This document shows, one piece after another, positions 43,761 to 53,310 of a stretch of DNA of 64,000 nucleotides. The position numbers and the translations under genes are program-made. The notes beneath the pieces were generated by a model. The model saw only the letters and a program-made list of their open reading frames with translations. It searched no databases and was not told the DNA's origin. This DNA is from Candidatus Methanodesulfokora washburnensis. Its GTDB lineage: Archaea > Korarchaeota > Korarchaeia > Korarchaeales > Korarchaeaceae. Position 1 is the first letter of the stretch. Every line of letters begins with the position of its first letter. The DNA lies in contig NZ_RCOS01000137.1 in assembly GCF_003947435.1 (NCBI RefSeq), positions 1 to 64,000 of the forward strand. Reading direction: 5' to 3'.

Positions 43761-44891
43761 TCACTCGACAAGCTCATCTAATACCTCAACTAGATCAACT
43801 ACTTTAATCTCTATTCCCTCAGCTTTGGCTGCATCCTTCATATGATACTTGCAGAACGGACAGCAGGATATCAGATACTCTGCTCCAGTTTCCCTAGCCT
43901 CATTTATTCTTATCTTTCCCATGGATAGCGCAAGATCCTTGAACTGCGATTTCACTCCACCGCCAGATCCGCAACAGAAGGAATCTCCTCTATTTCTTTC
44001 CATCTCCACTAAATTGGCGCCCATCGCCCTAATTACCTCCCTAGGCTCTTCATAAACTTTGGCATGCCTTCCCAAGTGACATGGATCATGATACGTTACC
44101 GTAGCATCAAGCTTTCTGGGGCTGATCTTTCCCTCCTTTATGAGCTTGTTGAGGACTTGGGAGGAGTGTAAAACCTCAAAGTTCCATTCATATCCCAGTT
44201 CCTTTGCTATCTTGGGATAATCTAAAAGCAAAGTTCTGTAGCAACCGGCACAGGATGTTATTATTCTCTTCACTCCCCTCTTTCTCCATTCCTCGATATT
44301 CTTCTTGAAGAACTCATATGCTATGTCCCTTTGCCCGGTCCTGAGAAAGGGAGAACCACAGCAGTACTCATATCTTCCTAAATATGCAACCTCAAGACCT
44401 GCTTTATTAAAGAGATTTACAGTGCTTTTAGCTATTTCTGGTGCTCTAAAGCTGGCAGTGCACCCCGCAAAATATATAGTATCTCCACTATCCCTATACT
44501 TGAACCCTCTTATCCATTCCTCTCTTTTCTCCCTTGGCTCTCCATATGGATTATCGAATTTCTCTGCTAGATCTCTTATTCTCTTGTGATGAACTAGTGG
44601 AGCTTTACCATCCTTAACAAGATCATTTCTAACTTTTTCCCACAGATCAACTAAGTTGAGGGAGGTTTGGCAAACCTCTTCACAAGCACCGCATGTTGTG
44701 CATCTGAAGAAATCCTCGACAAGCTCTTGATCGAGCTTTATTACTCCATTCTTTATCCCTCTTAGTGCATAAAGTTTGCCCCTTGGAGAAACGCTTTCCC
44801 ACTTAATCACGGTAAATGCTGGACAAACCCTGCAGTAAAAACACTGGGCACATTTCAGAATTGCATCCTCAACCTCCTTTTCTATTTTCAT
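43761..44891 (-). CDS. HdrD/GlcF-like iron-sulfur subunit
   Basis: A 376-residue protein with two N-terminal [4Fe-4S] motifs (CAQCFYCRVCP and CTTCGACEEVCQ) and two CCG domains (AGCTAS..CCGSPF..SCAGC, then DPCHLGRH..CCGSGGG..CCPFC). It overlaps the GlcD-like gene by four bases, so the two form a complex. The HdrD type reduces CoM-S-S-CoB; GlcF-type relatives oxidise hydroxy acids. In MCR archaea without HdrE, a GlcD-HdrD pair has been proposed as an electron-confurcating or lactate-type heterodisulfide reductase. That proposal fits here but is unproven. Confidence 0.8.
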   Translation of the reverse strand: MKIEKEVEDAILKCAQCFYCRVCPAFTVIKWESVSPRGKLYALRGIKNGVIKLDQELVEDFFRCTTCGACEEVCQTSLNLVDLWEKVRNDLVKDGKAPLVHHKRIRDLAEKFDNPYGEPREKREEWIRGFKYRDSGDTIYFAGCTASFRAPEIAKSTVNLFNKAGLEVAYLGRYEYCCGSPFLRTGQRDIAYEFFKKNIEEWRKRGVKRIITSCAGCYRTLLLDYPKIAKELGYEWNFEVLHSSQVLNKLIKEGKISPRKLDATVTYHDPCHLGRHAKVYEEPREVIRAMGANLVEMERNRGDSFCCGSGGGVKSQFKDLALSMGKIRINEARETGAEYLISCCPFCKYHMKDAAKAEGIEIKVVDLVEVLDELVE

Positions 44892-46147
44892 GCTATCAAC
44901 CCCGCAAGCCTTATGAAGAACGGGATTATCCCCTCAGGAAACACCTTGCCCGGATTAAGAAGACTATTTGGATCCACTTTTTTCTTAAAAGCAAGGATCT
45001 CCGAATAATCCTTTCCCAAAAGAGTTTTGCTCTCATGGCTCAAAAAGAGACCCGTGGAGTAGGAGACTCCTCCCATTCGTTTTGCGATTTTAACTGCTTT
45101 AAGGCTATACCTCCAGGTGAGAGGGTAGGCTATCTTCTTTCTTTCATCCGATAGAATGAAGGTGAGAACAGCCCCTCTGCGATCCTTAATATAGCAGACC
45201 TCGCTCCCATTCGGACTTTTTATTTTATTTTTGAGTAATGTAATATATTCTTCAATTTTATTTGAGGGTAAAATGTTCTCAGCCTCCACCAAGCTTGGAC
45301 CTAGCTTTTTAATTCTCAGAGGATAGAATCTGCCGTTCCATATCTCCTCTCCTATGCTCTCATCCCCCTCAAGTCTCTGGGTTGTGGCTATCATCAGGGT
45401 ATCCTTCTCGGGCATGTTCGTCCCGAAGGCCATATTCTTCAATTTTATGTATCCACTATCCAAAAAGAAGGCTGTGTAATGATCGCCTGAGTAAACAAGT
45501 TTCTCCGCTTCATTAGGAGAGACAAAAAACGCATAATATCTCATATCCTCCTGTTTTTTAACCTTTATCCATGCCCTCACAATAAGGCCTGTGGTTCCCT
45601 CCATTCCCACATACTTCTTGAGCTCCTCTCCTTCCACCTCTCTTACCCCATTGAAGTCCACTATCCTCAACTTCACGACATTATCCCTTATTCCTCCGTA
45701 CTTTAGGCTTCCGTATCCATAGCCATCTTGCGCAATCCACCCAGCAACAGTGGAGGAGAGAGCACTAGATGGATAGACTCTCAATGATAGCCCTTTCTTG
45801 TTGAGTTTTTTCTCTATATCCCACCAAACCGCACCAGGTTCACACTCAATTAGCATCTTGTCTTCATCGACCTCAAAGGCATCCATTCTGGTGAAATCGA
45901 TTATAATTCCCCCTTTAGTTGGCAGAACGCCGCCGTAGCCTGAGGTACCAGCGCCTCTGGGAATCACTGGAGTCTTCCTTTCCTTAGCAATCTTCAGAAT
46001 CTCAAGTACTTCTTGCTCATTTCTAGGTTGGTAGACAGCATCAGGCATCTTGAGAAACAAACCTATGAGCGGAGCATTTGAGACATCATGAGAATATAGA
46101 TATCTCTGGATAGGGGATTCACTAAATGGGATCTCAGCACTGCTCAA
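44888..46147 (-). CDS. GlcD-like FAD-binding oxidoreductase paired with HdrD
   Basis: About 419 residues of the FAD-linked (PCMH-type) oxidase family: VYQPRNEQEVLEILKIA, PVIPRGAGTSGYGG (FAD pyrophosphate), VRVYPSSALSSTVAGWIAQDG-like region and the C-terminal DPNSLLNPGKVFPEG. It is the flavin partner of the downstream HdrD-like protein. The start is taken as TTG 46147, six bases after GAGGTG; GTG codons at 46151-46156 lie within the RBS. The natural electron donor is unknown (a hydroxy acid, or reduced cofactor through flavin). Confidence 0.8.
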   Translation of the reverse strand: MSSAEIPFSESPIQRYLYSHDVSNAPLIGLFLKMPDAVYQPRNEQEVLEILKIAKERKTPVIPRGAGTSGYGGVLPTKGGIIIDFTRMDAFEVDEDKMLIECEPGAVWWDIEKKLNKKGLSLRVYPSSALSSTVAGWIAQDGYGYGSLKYGGIRDNVVKLRIVDFNGVREVEGEELKKYVGMEGTTGLIVRAWIKVKKQEDMRYYAFFVSPNEAEKLVYSGDHYTAFFLDSGYIKLKNMAFGTNMPEKDTLMIATTQRLEGDESIGEEIWNGRFYPLRIKKLGPSLVEAENILPSNKIEEYITLLKNKIKSPNGSEVCYIKDRRGAVLTFILSDERKKIAYPLTWRYSLKAVKIAKRMGGVSYSTGLFLSHESKTLLGKDYSEILAFKKKVDPNSLLNPGKVFPEGIIPFFIRLAGLIA

Positions 46148-46232
46148 ATACACCACCTCACTTATTGCGGCATGAGGACAAATTTAATAAATTTTCCCCT
46201 TTACCCTTACTGGAAAGAGTTGAGCTCACTCT
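46145..46232 (-). promoter_or_regulatory. Duplicated promoter region, copy B (before GlcD/HdrD)
   Basis: Second copy of the promoter-leader block seen at 43667-43760. It starts at the cfbA stop codon (GAGTGAG) and ends at the GlcD start. The TATA here is TTTATTAAATTT and the RBS is GAGGTGGTG. The TTG start of GlcD aligns with ATA in copy A. Confidence 0.6.
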
Positions 46233-46654
46233 TCCTTCCTATTTTTGGCATTTTCTGCCTTGTTTACTGCTTCTCTTCCTCTTTCAATTAAGATGTCCGC
46301 AATTCTCTCATCAAAGCCTATTGTACTGGCATATATAACCTTTAATTTAATACCGTCTACATCTACGATTTCCTCTTTTTCCCTTCCCTGAACACCCAGC
46401 TCCTTCGGGATATCATGTACTGTGTGGGCTCCCTCCGACAGAAATACAGGTATTGCTACGACCTTTCTGTGTCCTTTTCTAGCTATTTCTCTCAGGGCCT
46501 CCCTTATGCTGGGCTTATTAACATTCATAAAAGAATAGTAGACATCTGCAAACATATTCCTCTTTTTTAGAGCCTCAGTCATCTTTCTTGCGTTCTCCTT
46601 CTGGAAGTCTAACGTGCTCCCATGATATATCAAAAGAGCAACTACATCCTCCAT
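46226..46654 (-). CDS. cfbA: Sirohydrochlorin nickelochelatase CfbA
   Basis: A 142-residue small CbiX-type chelatase. The metal-binding histidines are H11 (YHGST) and H77 with H80 (GAHTVHDIP). It inserts Ni into sirohydrochlorin, the first committed step to F430. Located 53 bp after mcrA, so cofactor and enzyme genes may be co-transcribed. With cfbE, cfbD, cfbB (36.8-40.8 kb) and cfbC (10.1 kb) the F430 pathway is complete in the window from sirohydrochlorin on. Confidence 0.92.
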   Translation of the reverse strand: MEDVVALLIYHGSTLDFQKENARKMTEALKKRNMFADVYYSFMNVNKPSIREALREIARKGHRKVVAIPVFLSEGAHTVHDIPKELGVQGREKEEIVDVDGIKLKVIYASTIGFDERIADILIERGREAVNKAENAKNRKEE

Positions 46655-46707
46655 GGTAAAACCTCCTCACTTTTTAAATATAAAAAGAAAAAAAGAGGGA
46701 TGGAATT

Positions 46708-48372
46708 TTACGGAGGTATTATAGGATCTCTCTCGCCTGCCGGCATGAACTCCCTAAGAGCACCTTTAGCAAAGCACTTTCTCGGCTCTACAAAGTCGAA
46801 TTTGAGATGAGGATCAGCAAAAGCAACTTTTACCAATGGATTGACGCACCAAGCATGCCTGCATGCCATGTGTGCAGCAGCCACTATTCCAGCATATTCA
46901 CCTAGGTGGCCGACGTTCATCGCATAGTTCGGGTAATTGGGTCCTCTCAGCTCCAATGGCAGGCCTTCATCACTCCTGTAGGAGAAGGAGTTTGCTGCTC
47001 CCATCTGATCCTGTGCATCATACCCGAAGAATCCCAGCCTTCCCCAGTGCTCCTTGTGGAGTATCTGGGAGAAGTACCATCCATTAACTCCAGCATTGGC
47101 GTCCCCTGTAGCTATAGCGACTCCTATACCTGAAGCTGCAGCAGCTACTGCCGCTCTCTGCGAACCTCCAAAGTGCGTCTCCATTAACGCAGGATACCTT
47201 TCATACTGCTCCAGACTATAAAGAGTGACCTCCGCAGCAATGTCTTCTATCACATCCAGCGATGGCTTGACTTTAGCAAATCCTCCATATTTTGACTTTA
47301 CGTAATCTGCTGCATAGTAACTATAGTCATCGAGAATATTGTCAGTGTAAACTGGAGTTGCATATTGTGTAAACCCGACACCACCAGACATGTATATCCC
47401 GAACCAGAGCTGGTCATATATGACAGAGCCAGCAGCTAGTGTCTCCAGAGCCACTTTCACAGGGTCATCTGGATAAACTCTGCTTGTCTGAACGATATCA
47501 GCCATATAGCCAAATGGCAATCCTCCCGGCTCATTTGGACCTCTGGCTCTTCTCCAAGGCATCAAGGTGGCCATTTCTATTACTTCAGCATGTTTTGCAG
47601 CAAATGCAAACTCTCCTATTGCTGCCTCTCCGGCCATGAGCTTGTATGCATCTATCATGCTCATGCTTATCTGCATAGCAGACCATCTTGCTATAGTTCC
47701 ACCATCGGCTACTCTTCCCACTATTGTGGGTACCCTCATAACCTGCCATAAGGACTTGCCTATTGCCTTCTTAAGAGCCTCAGCCTGCTCGGGTGGGAAC
47801 TGCTTGTTTATGTCTATCAGGAACCTTTTGTCTATTCTGTCTGCGAGCTCGTCATCTCCAGTAAATACCTTGACATAGGAGTCCTCAACAAGCGCAGGGT
47901 GAATCTCAACCATATGCTCTTGGACAACAGCACCTCCTGGTAATGCATGATTCAGTATCTCAAGGTAATGGTTTATGGACTCGGGAGTCACCTCCTTGCC
48001 CAGCCTTTTCTCTAGGATCATGTGAGGTGCATCAAGGCCGACTATAACGGTCCTTCTTATGTCGTCCCACAGCTGTTGCATTGCTGCATTGTTTATAAAG
48101 TGAAGATCATCTCCCTCCACATATACCCCAGTTCCAGAAACTTCATAAGGCATCAGAACTCTTTGGCCAAGAGGTACCCCTAGATGAAGCTCAGGATTGT
48201 ATCCCGGTATTCCTCTCTCTTTAGCCATCTTCTGAGCATATTCATAGAATTCCGTTTTTCTCTTTGATTGTCTCCATGCCCCGAATACATAGAACTGGGT
48301 GGATCTTTCTGCAGGATCCTCCTTAAATTTCTTTCTCAGGGCATCTATAAACAACTTCTTCTTCTCACTCAT
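46708..48372 (-). CDS. mcrA: Methyl-coenzyme M reductase subunit alpha (McrA)
   Basis: A 554-residue protein of full family length. The Ni-ligand glutamine is Q151 (AVVQEHMVE). Sites of modification: H261 (AAKHAE, N-methyl-His in relatives), R275 ([11 protein letters not shown], methyl-Arg), the Gln of FGGSQRAA, and the thioglycine Gly450 within [11 protein letters not shown]. The residue seven after it, normally Cys (S-methylcysteine), is Met457. GGVGFTQY and NYPNYAMN, the usual McrA landmarks, are conserved, so it looks like a methane-type rather than alkane-type MCR. Last gene of mcrBDCGA. Confidence 0.97.
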   Translation of the reverse strand: MSEKKKLFIDALRKKFKEDPAERSTQFYVFGAWRQSKRKTEFYEYAQKMAKERGIPGYNPELHLGVPLGQRVLMPYEVSGTGVYVEGDDLHFINNAAMQQLWDDIRRTVIVGLDAPHMILEKRLGKEVTPESINHYLEILNHALPGGAVVQEHMVEIHPALVEDSYVKVFTGDDELADRIDKRFLIDINKQFPPEQAEALKKAIGKSLWQVMRVPTIVGRVADGGTIARWSAMQISMSMIDAYKLMAGEAAIGEFAFAAKHAEVIEMATLMPWRRARGPNEPGGLPFGYMADIVQTSRVYPDDPVKVALETLAAGSVIYDQLWFGIYMSGGVGFTQYATPVYTDNILDDYSYYAADYVKSKYGGFAKVKPSLDVIEDIAAEVTLYSLEQYERYPALMETHFGGSQRAAVAAAASGIGVAIATGDANAGVNGWYFSQILHKEHWGRLGFFGYDAQDQMGAANSFSYRSDEGLPLELRGPNYPNYAMNVGHLGEYAGIVAAAHMACRHAWCVNPLVKVAFADPHLKFDFVEPRKCFAKGALREFMPAGERDPIIPP

Positions 48373-48401
48373 AACACCACCTCCTTCTTCTTGTACATCT
48401 T

Positions 48402-49193
48402 TTATACCCCCTCCGCTTTGGAGGGATTAAACCCAGCAAGAGTTCTTAAACTATGGATTCTCTTTACGAAATCCAAAAGTTCCTTGTCATTTCTAGTTGA
48501 TATTCCATCGTGTCTGTAGGTTGTAGTGATCTTCTTTAGCTCCTCCTCTGGAAGAGGCTTACCCATCCTAACTGGTGTTTCAAGCGGAGTTCCCAGCTGA
48601 TCCTTAACATATACTACTTCTCCAGTTTTCTCATCGTAGACGTATCTTCTGAGCATGTCGAACATTAAACCATGCTCATCAAGCCTTAAGGCATGTCCAT
48701 GAACAGTAGCACCCCTTATACCTGTGCGAGATGGGTCAAAGAACTCTGTTTCTATGAAATCCTTAGCTATGATCTCCAGATCCCTCTCTCTTGCTTCAAT
48801 AGGGTTCCTTCCAGATAATGTCCCAGTGTCAACACCGCGGTATCTCCAGAGGAGCGTCCAACTCCTTATATAAGGCATAAGAGGAGCGAAGTAAACAGAG
48901 TCTGTGAATTGGATGAATCTAATTCTGTCGCCTGCTTTTGCCCCTGGAGTTGGTTCCACCAACTCCCTTATTGGGCATTCTGGTTCGCCTAGCTCCTCAA
49001 GCGGAGGATGGACCGATTTATAAGCTTCGCCAGGCTTTCTATGACCTAGAATCTTTATGAGATCCTCATCTGATATAGACCTCAGCTTTCTTGGTTTATA
49101 GGATGGATCCATATATCTCCTTCTATTTTCAGCTATAACAGTTTCTCCAGGATATGCAGGTTTGTAGGGCATACCTTCCACTCTCACACTCAT
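48402..49193 (-). CDS. mcrG: Methyl-coenzyme M reductase subunit gamma (McrG)
   Basis: A 263-residue protein with typical gamma-subunit segments: [57 protein letters not shown] and [21 protein letters not shown]. It contributes residues that hold F430 and coenzyme B. It sits between mcrC and mcrA with 4 and 29 bases of spacing. Length agrees with the family. Confidence 0.96.
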   Translation of the reverse strand: MSVRVEGMPYKPAYPGETVIAENRRRYMDPSYKPRKLRSISDEDLIKILGHRKPGEAYKSVHPPLEELGEPECPIRELVEPTPGAKAGDRIRFIQFTDSVYFAPLMPYIRSWTLLWRYRGVDTGTLSGRNPIEARERDLEIIAKDFIETEFFDPSRTGIRGATVHGHALRLDEHGLMFDMLRRYVYDEKTGEVVYVKDQLGTPLETPVRMGKPLPEEELKKITTTYRHDGISTRNDKELLDFVKRIHSLRTLAGFNPSKAEGV

Positions 49194-49197
49194 ACTT

Positions 49198-49830
49198 TCA
49201 CCCCATAACCTTTTGTATATTCAAAAAAAACTTCACTTTTTTGCATATTTCATCCACCTTCTCAGGAGGGCAGCTCTCCCCCCTCACTACATCAGTAACT
49301 ACTTCGATGACCTCCCCCAGGGTTTCAGGTCTCTCCGGCTTAACCGATGCAGTTCTTATGCCAGCTTTTGCAAAGTCCTCAAGAGTCACAGGACATTGAC
49401 ATACAATTATTGCTTTTATTGGTATGTATTTTAATATAGCTTTTGCCTTCGCTACAACATGATGCTTAACATTTCCTAGGTGAATTATGCAGAGTTTATG
49501 TCTTGAGATCACATCGATCTCCTCTACTTTTATCCCAAAATGCGATCCATACCCGCCTTTTATTGTAGATGCGTCAGGAGGAGGACTAGATCCTGCATCC
49601 AGTATTAAAACAGAGGGGTTGATGCCTTCTCTTCTCAGACCTGCGGTAATTTCGCACACAGGTTTTGTAACATGCCTAGGACCAGGAGACATTCCGACAA
49701 CGATAACATCAGATTTTGATCCCCCGCTGTATCCATCTGATATCGTCCCTCTTTGAGCTAGACCTCCGCCAAGACCTATGCCCATAGTTTCTCTGCAATC
49801 AACAAACTGCGTTTCTCTGCCTATTTTCAT
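49198..49830 (-). CDS. mcrC: MCR operon protein C (McrC)
   Basis: A 210-residue protein: [57 protein letters not shown] and [18 protein letters not shown]. McrC is a core of the MCR activation complex with A2, MMP3, MMP7 and MMP17, and holds conserved cysteines (C12, CEIT, CQCP). It overlaps mcrD by four bases. All these partners are encoded in this window. Confidence 0.94.
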   Translation of the reverse strand: MKIGRETQFVDCRETMGIGLGGGLAQRGTISDGYSGGSKSDVIVVGMSPGPRHVTKPVCEITAGLRREGINPSVLILDAGSSPPPDASTIKGGYGSHFGIKVEEIDVISRHKLCIIHLGNVKHHVVAKAKAILKYIPIKAIIVCQCPVTLEDFAKAGIRTASVKPERPETLGEVIEVVTDVVRGESCPPEKVDEICKKVKFFLNIQKVMG

Positions 49831-50219
49831 TTAAGATCCTCCTCTCTCTCAGGAGCAACAAGCAAGTACTGCATTATTGAGTCATGAATTGTAGGACGGT
49901 CTTTCAGGAACTTCCCAACTCTTATGGAGTATCCAAAGGGTAAAAGCTCGTCACATATCTCCCTAACCTTCTCTACTAAGGAATTCGGATTATTAGTTCT
50001 CATTATTATTCTGCCAACAGCAACTCTAAGCTCAACCTCCTTGCCATGCAGACTTATTATCTCCCTTCTCTCCCTGCCCAATGAAGGACCATGCACTACA
50101 ATCTCTTGCACATCCTCCAGCTCCTCTATTGCATTGAGAAGTTTCTCAGCAGTTTTTGCACTTAACAATCTGTTGGGAAATATCTCAACATCACTTATAC
50201 TGGGGGAGGCCTGCATCAT
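49827..50219 (-). CDS. mcrD: MCR operon protein D (McrD)
   Basis: A 130-residue ferredoxin-like-fold protein: VEIFPNRLLSAKTAEKLLNAI, IVVHGPSLG and KVREICDELLPFGYSIRVGKF. McrD binds apo-MCR and is thought to help assembly or F430 loading. It starts two bases after mcrB and overlaps mcrC. Its presence in the operon follows the classical euryarchaeal order. Confidence 0.93.
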   Translation of the reverse strand: MMQASPSISDVEIFPNRLLSAKTAEKLLNAIEELEDVQEIVVHGPSLGRERREIISLHGKEVELRVAVGRIIMRTNNPNSLVEKVREICDELLPFGYSIRVGKFLKDRPTIHDSIMQYLLVAPEREEDLK

Positions 50220-50221
50220 CC

Positions 50222-51550
50222 TTACACAGCTCCCTTTATGCTTGCTGCTGCCTTAGCTACATGTACTATGGGCTCCCTGAGCACTGGTATTGTGCTGAAT
50301 GTGCGACCTAGCACCCCAGCTATTGCCTCTGGAGTGTAGTGCACAGTTCCTGCGTCGAGAGCTATTGCAGCAGCTATGCAAGGTGCAACAAATCCCTTGC
50401 TATGTCTAGTCACGATGTGATTTCCGTGAAATACAACAGGACTTCCACCCCCATAGATTGAGTGACTAAAGAATGAGAACTCAACTCCAGTTCCTTGGAC
50501 TCTTCCAAAATCGACAGCTGGTAAGCCTACCTGCCTCTCCAGAAGATCATTGTAGTATACACTGACTGCGGAAACACTTTGCATTGCTCTCTGAGCTCCA
50601 CAATTCACCATTGTAGCTGCAAGATATCCCGCTGCTGCATATGCATTCCATAGGGCCATATCCTTAGCTTTATATGTCCTATAACCCGATTTAGAGGTTC
50701 CATTCGGCTCAATTACTCCATCTTCTATGGCTCTCTTCACAAGACTTGCAACAACTGTCCCAACAGAACCGTTCTTGCCATTCTCCTTGACAAGTTCATA
50801 TACTAAGTTGTTTGCGTTTAACGCTTGGAACGCTAAGCCTAATAGATGCAGCCTCTCAAAGGATCCTACAGCATCGCCCATCTCTACCATAGCGGACTGT
50901 TCAAGGATACCTGCAAGAGCGGCAGCATTTATCGCATTCCTTCTGGTGATCACAGTAATATAAGACACAGGGATGTTCCTCATCACATAACCAAGACCCT
51001 CATTTTCCTGAGGCACTGAGAGGAGGGATTTAATATATGCTCCCATCAGGTTCATTGTCTGTGGATATCTTCCCCAAACGGCGGCCTTGACCATTGGTGC
51101 TTGAAACATGTCCAAGTTGAACAGGTTGATTATAGTCTCAGTCAGCGCAGCCGCAGTAGCAGTTATGGGCGCAGTGTACTCGATCGAGTTGAGCACCCTT
51201 ATGGTGGGAACCTTTACTAGCAAGCTCTTTCCATTCTCAAGTACCTGTACCTCAGTATCGTCATCCTTCTTTACCTGAACTATCTTCTTGATTCCATCGG
51301 CAATAGCATGGGCATTGCCAACTAAGTCCAATTTCAGGGATTTTCCAGGAATGACGCATTTAGAGCCTCCTACTGCTCCTCTCTCCAAGGCCCTTTGCAT
51401 TCCCTCTAAGTCTACTGCAACGGATCTAGCAATTGTCATCTTGATTTCGATGATGGCAGGGTTCAATAGGGGATGAACTGCCCTCAGGGGCACATCGGAT
51501 TCAACTAATCGGCCCCTGTCGTCATATAGATCGATTTTGTCCTCCTTCAT
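50222..51550 (-). CDS. mcrB: Methyl-coenzyme M reductase subunit beta (McrB)
   Basis: A 442-residue protein. Active-site residues are in GVEFSFFSHSIYGGGSP (the Tyr that contacts coenzyme M and Phe residues of the channel), followed by FHGNHIVTRHSKGF. First gene of mcrBDCGA. A 114-bp upstream gap contains the palindrome at 51633-51652 and a second AT-rich element (AAAGTTTTTATTTT). The ATG at 51550 has GGGTGAT eight bases before it. Confidence 0.96.
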   Translation of the reverse strand: MKEDKIDLYDDRGRLVESDVPLRAVHPLLNPAIIEIKMTIARSVAVDLEGMQRALERGAVGGSKCVIPGKSLKLDLVGNAHAIADGIKKIVQVKKDDDTEVQVLENGKSLLVKVPTIRVLNSIEYTAPITATAAALTETIINLFNLDMFQAPMVKAAVWGRYPQTMNLMGAYIKSLLSVPQENEGLGYVMRNIPVSYITVITRRNAINAAALAGILEQSAMVEMGDAVGSFERLHLLGLAFQALNANNLVYELVKENGKNGSVGTVVASLVKRAIEDGVIEPNGTSKSGYRTYKAKDMALWNAYAAAGYLAATMVNCGAQRAMQSVSAVSVYYNDLLERQVGLPAVDFGRVQGTGVEFSFFSHSIYGGGSPVVFHGNHIVTRHSKGFVAPCIAAAIALDAGTVHYTPEAIAGVLGRTFSTIPVLREPIVHVAKAAASIKGAV

Positions 51551-51632
51551 AGTATCACCCTAGGGCCCATTACTCTCCTATCTTCCAAAATAAAAACTTT
51601 ACGTCCTAATTAAATGAATGATTCCTAAATTA

Positions 51633-51652
51633 GTTAAAAAGGTAGCCTTTTT
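51633..51652 (-). promoter_or_regulatory. Palindrome in the mcrB upstream region
   Basis: The plus strand reads GTTAAAAAGGTAGCCTTTTT: arms AAAAAGG and CCTTTTT around TAG, extended by GTT. The reverse strand gives CTTTTTAAC-like TATA sequence. It differs from the palindrome before RACo (62096-62115) at just two positions, and these pair with each other. It could be the atwA terminator, an mcr operator or both. Confidence 0.55.
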
Positions 51653-51664
51653 GCTAAGTATTTA

Positions 51665-53299
51665 TTAAGATTCTTCATACAACTTACCTTCCTTAATAAC
51701 TAAGATTCTGTCTGCCATCTCCCTCACTAAATCATGTTGATGACTTATTATTATAATTGTGGTACCATTTATAGAGTTAAATTTCTTGAGAAAGTTAGAA
51801 ACTTTCCTGAGCGTTACAGGATCTATATCGCCAAATGGCTCGTCTAAAATCAGGATATCAGGCTTTGTCATGACAGCCAGTGCTATGCCCAGCCTTACTG
51901 CTTCTCCACCTGAAAGCTCGTGGCTGTACCTATCCAAGATCTCCAATGAGAGATCTAATCCTTCTAATATTTCATGAATTTCATCTGTTATGCTTTCCTC
52001 AGCTTCCGGAAAGAGCTCCTTTATTATATTATAGGAAAGTCCCAATCTCATAAGCCTGATTTCAGCCTCCTCTTTTGGCAGATCTGTCATTCTATAAATT
52101 GCATCAAACAGTTTCTCGCTTATACCGAGCTCTGTTGCCCTTTTTTCGGCCTCTCTGACAACTTCCTCCCTCTTTATTCTAATTCTATAGGATATTAGGT
52201 CCCTCACCTTTGCCCAGTATGGAAGAGCGAACTCCTGATGAAGGATCCCTATTTTCCTTCTAGCATTCACGCTCTCATTTCCAAAAGTGCTCCAATCAAC
52301 CCACTTTTCATCTGTTCTTACCAGAACCTTTCCCTTATCGGGCAGTTCTAATCCAGCTATAATTCTGGAGATTACAGTTTTTCCACTGCCACTTCTTCCC
52401 AGTATGCCCACTATCTGTCCTCTCTTTATGGAGAATACTACATCTTCCAGCTCAAGCGTTTTGCCCCCTGGAATAACATAATAGCTTTTATAAACTCTGT
52501 CAGCTCTCACATTGTCTTTTCCTATTTTGCTTCTCTTGGAAAAAGAAGGCTCCATTTCAGAAAGAAACTTTCTGAGAACATCCTCAGTTTCCCCGCTCGC
52601 TATGACTTTCCCTTTATCGAGCAGAACTACTCTTTTTGCAAGCTCCTTATGGATCTCCGGCATGTGAGAGGAGAATACTAAGGTAACTCCCATTTCCTCA
52701 TTCGCCCTTCTCAGGATTTCAATGCATTTTCTCCTGGTTTCAGGGCATGTCATCGTTCCAAATTCATCAACAAGCAGAATTGATGGATTCTTCGCCAATT
52801 GCCTAGCTAATACCAATCTCTGCTTCTCTCCACCGCTCAGGACTTCTGCCCAGCATTCAGCTTTGTGCTTTAGATCCACCAGTTCAAGTAGCTTCATTGC
52901 CTTCTCATAGAGCTCCTCATAAAGTGAGGTGTCCTCCTCAGGCAACACTTCATCTCCCCATATCGTGTAGTAAAGAGCTCTTATCACGTTTTGTACAACC
53001 TTCTCCGACCATAATCCAAAGGATCTCTGCAGATGAATAGCTGTTCTCTTTCTAACCTCTCTGAACTTATCCCTCTCTGAATTCGGCGTCAACTCTATCC
53101 CATCTATGATAACCTTTCCTTCGTCGAAGTGCTCTACACCCCTGAGTATCCTGAGCAGAGTTGTCTTGCCACTTCCGCTTTTTCCAAGCAAACCCACCCT
53201 TTCCCCCTTTTTTATCTCAAGTTCGGAGATATCAAGAGCTTTTATGGAGGATCCCGATTTAAGAGGAAAATACTTGACCAAATTTTCTATCTTTATCAT
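51665..53299 (-). CDS. AtwA-like MCR activation ATPase, copy 2
   Basis: About 544 residues from ATG 53299 (GGGGTGAGAGA before it; the longer frame to 53347 overlaps MMP8). It contains two ABC domains: [17 protein letters not shown], then LLVDEFGTMTCP in NBD1; GRSGSGKTV, LSGGEAVR, LILDEPFGDIDP in NBD2. In NBD1 the Walker B proline is replaced (DEF) and the Cys4 insertion of copy 1 is absent. An inserted helical region sits in NBD2 (about 420-460). Located between MMP8 and mcrB, so it is an activator or an assembly ATPase with a different job from copy 1. Confidence 0.85.
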   Translation of the reverse strand: MIKIENLVKYFPLKSGSSIKALDISELEIKKGERVGLLGKSGSGKTTLLRILRGVEHFDEGKVIIDGIELTPNSERDKFREVRKRTAIHLQRSFGLWSEKVVQNVIRALYYTIWGDEVLPEEDTSLYEELYEKAMKLLELVDLKHKAECWAEVLSGGEKQRLVLARQLAKNPSILLVDEFGTMTCPETRRKCIEILRRANEEMGVTLVFSSHMPEIHKELAKRVVLLDKGKVIASGETEDVLRKFLSEMEPSFSKRSKIGKDNVRADRVYKSYYVIPGGKTLELEDVVFSIKRGQIVGILGRSGSGKTVISRIIAGLELPDKGKVLVRTDEKWVDWSTFGNESVNARRKIGILHQEFALPYWAKVRDLISYRIRIKREEVVREAEKRATELGISEKLFDAIYRMTDLPKEEAEIRLMRLGLSYNIIKELFPEAEESITDEIHEILEGLDLSLEILDRYSHELSGGEAVRLGIALAVMTKPDILILDEPFGDIDPVTLRKVSNFLKKFNSINGTTIIIISHQHDLVREMADRILVIKEGKLYEES

Positions 53300-53310
53300 T
53301 CTCTCACCCC

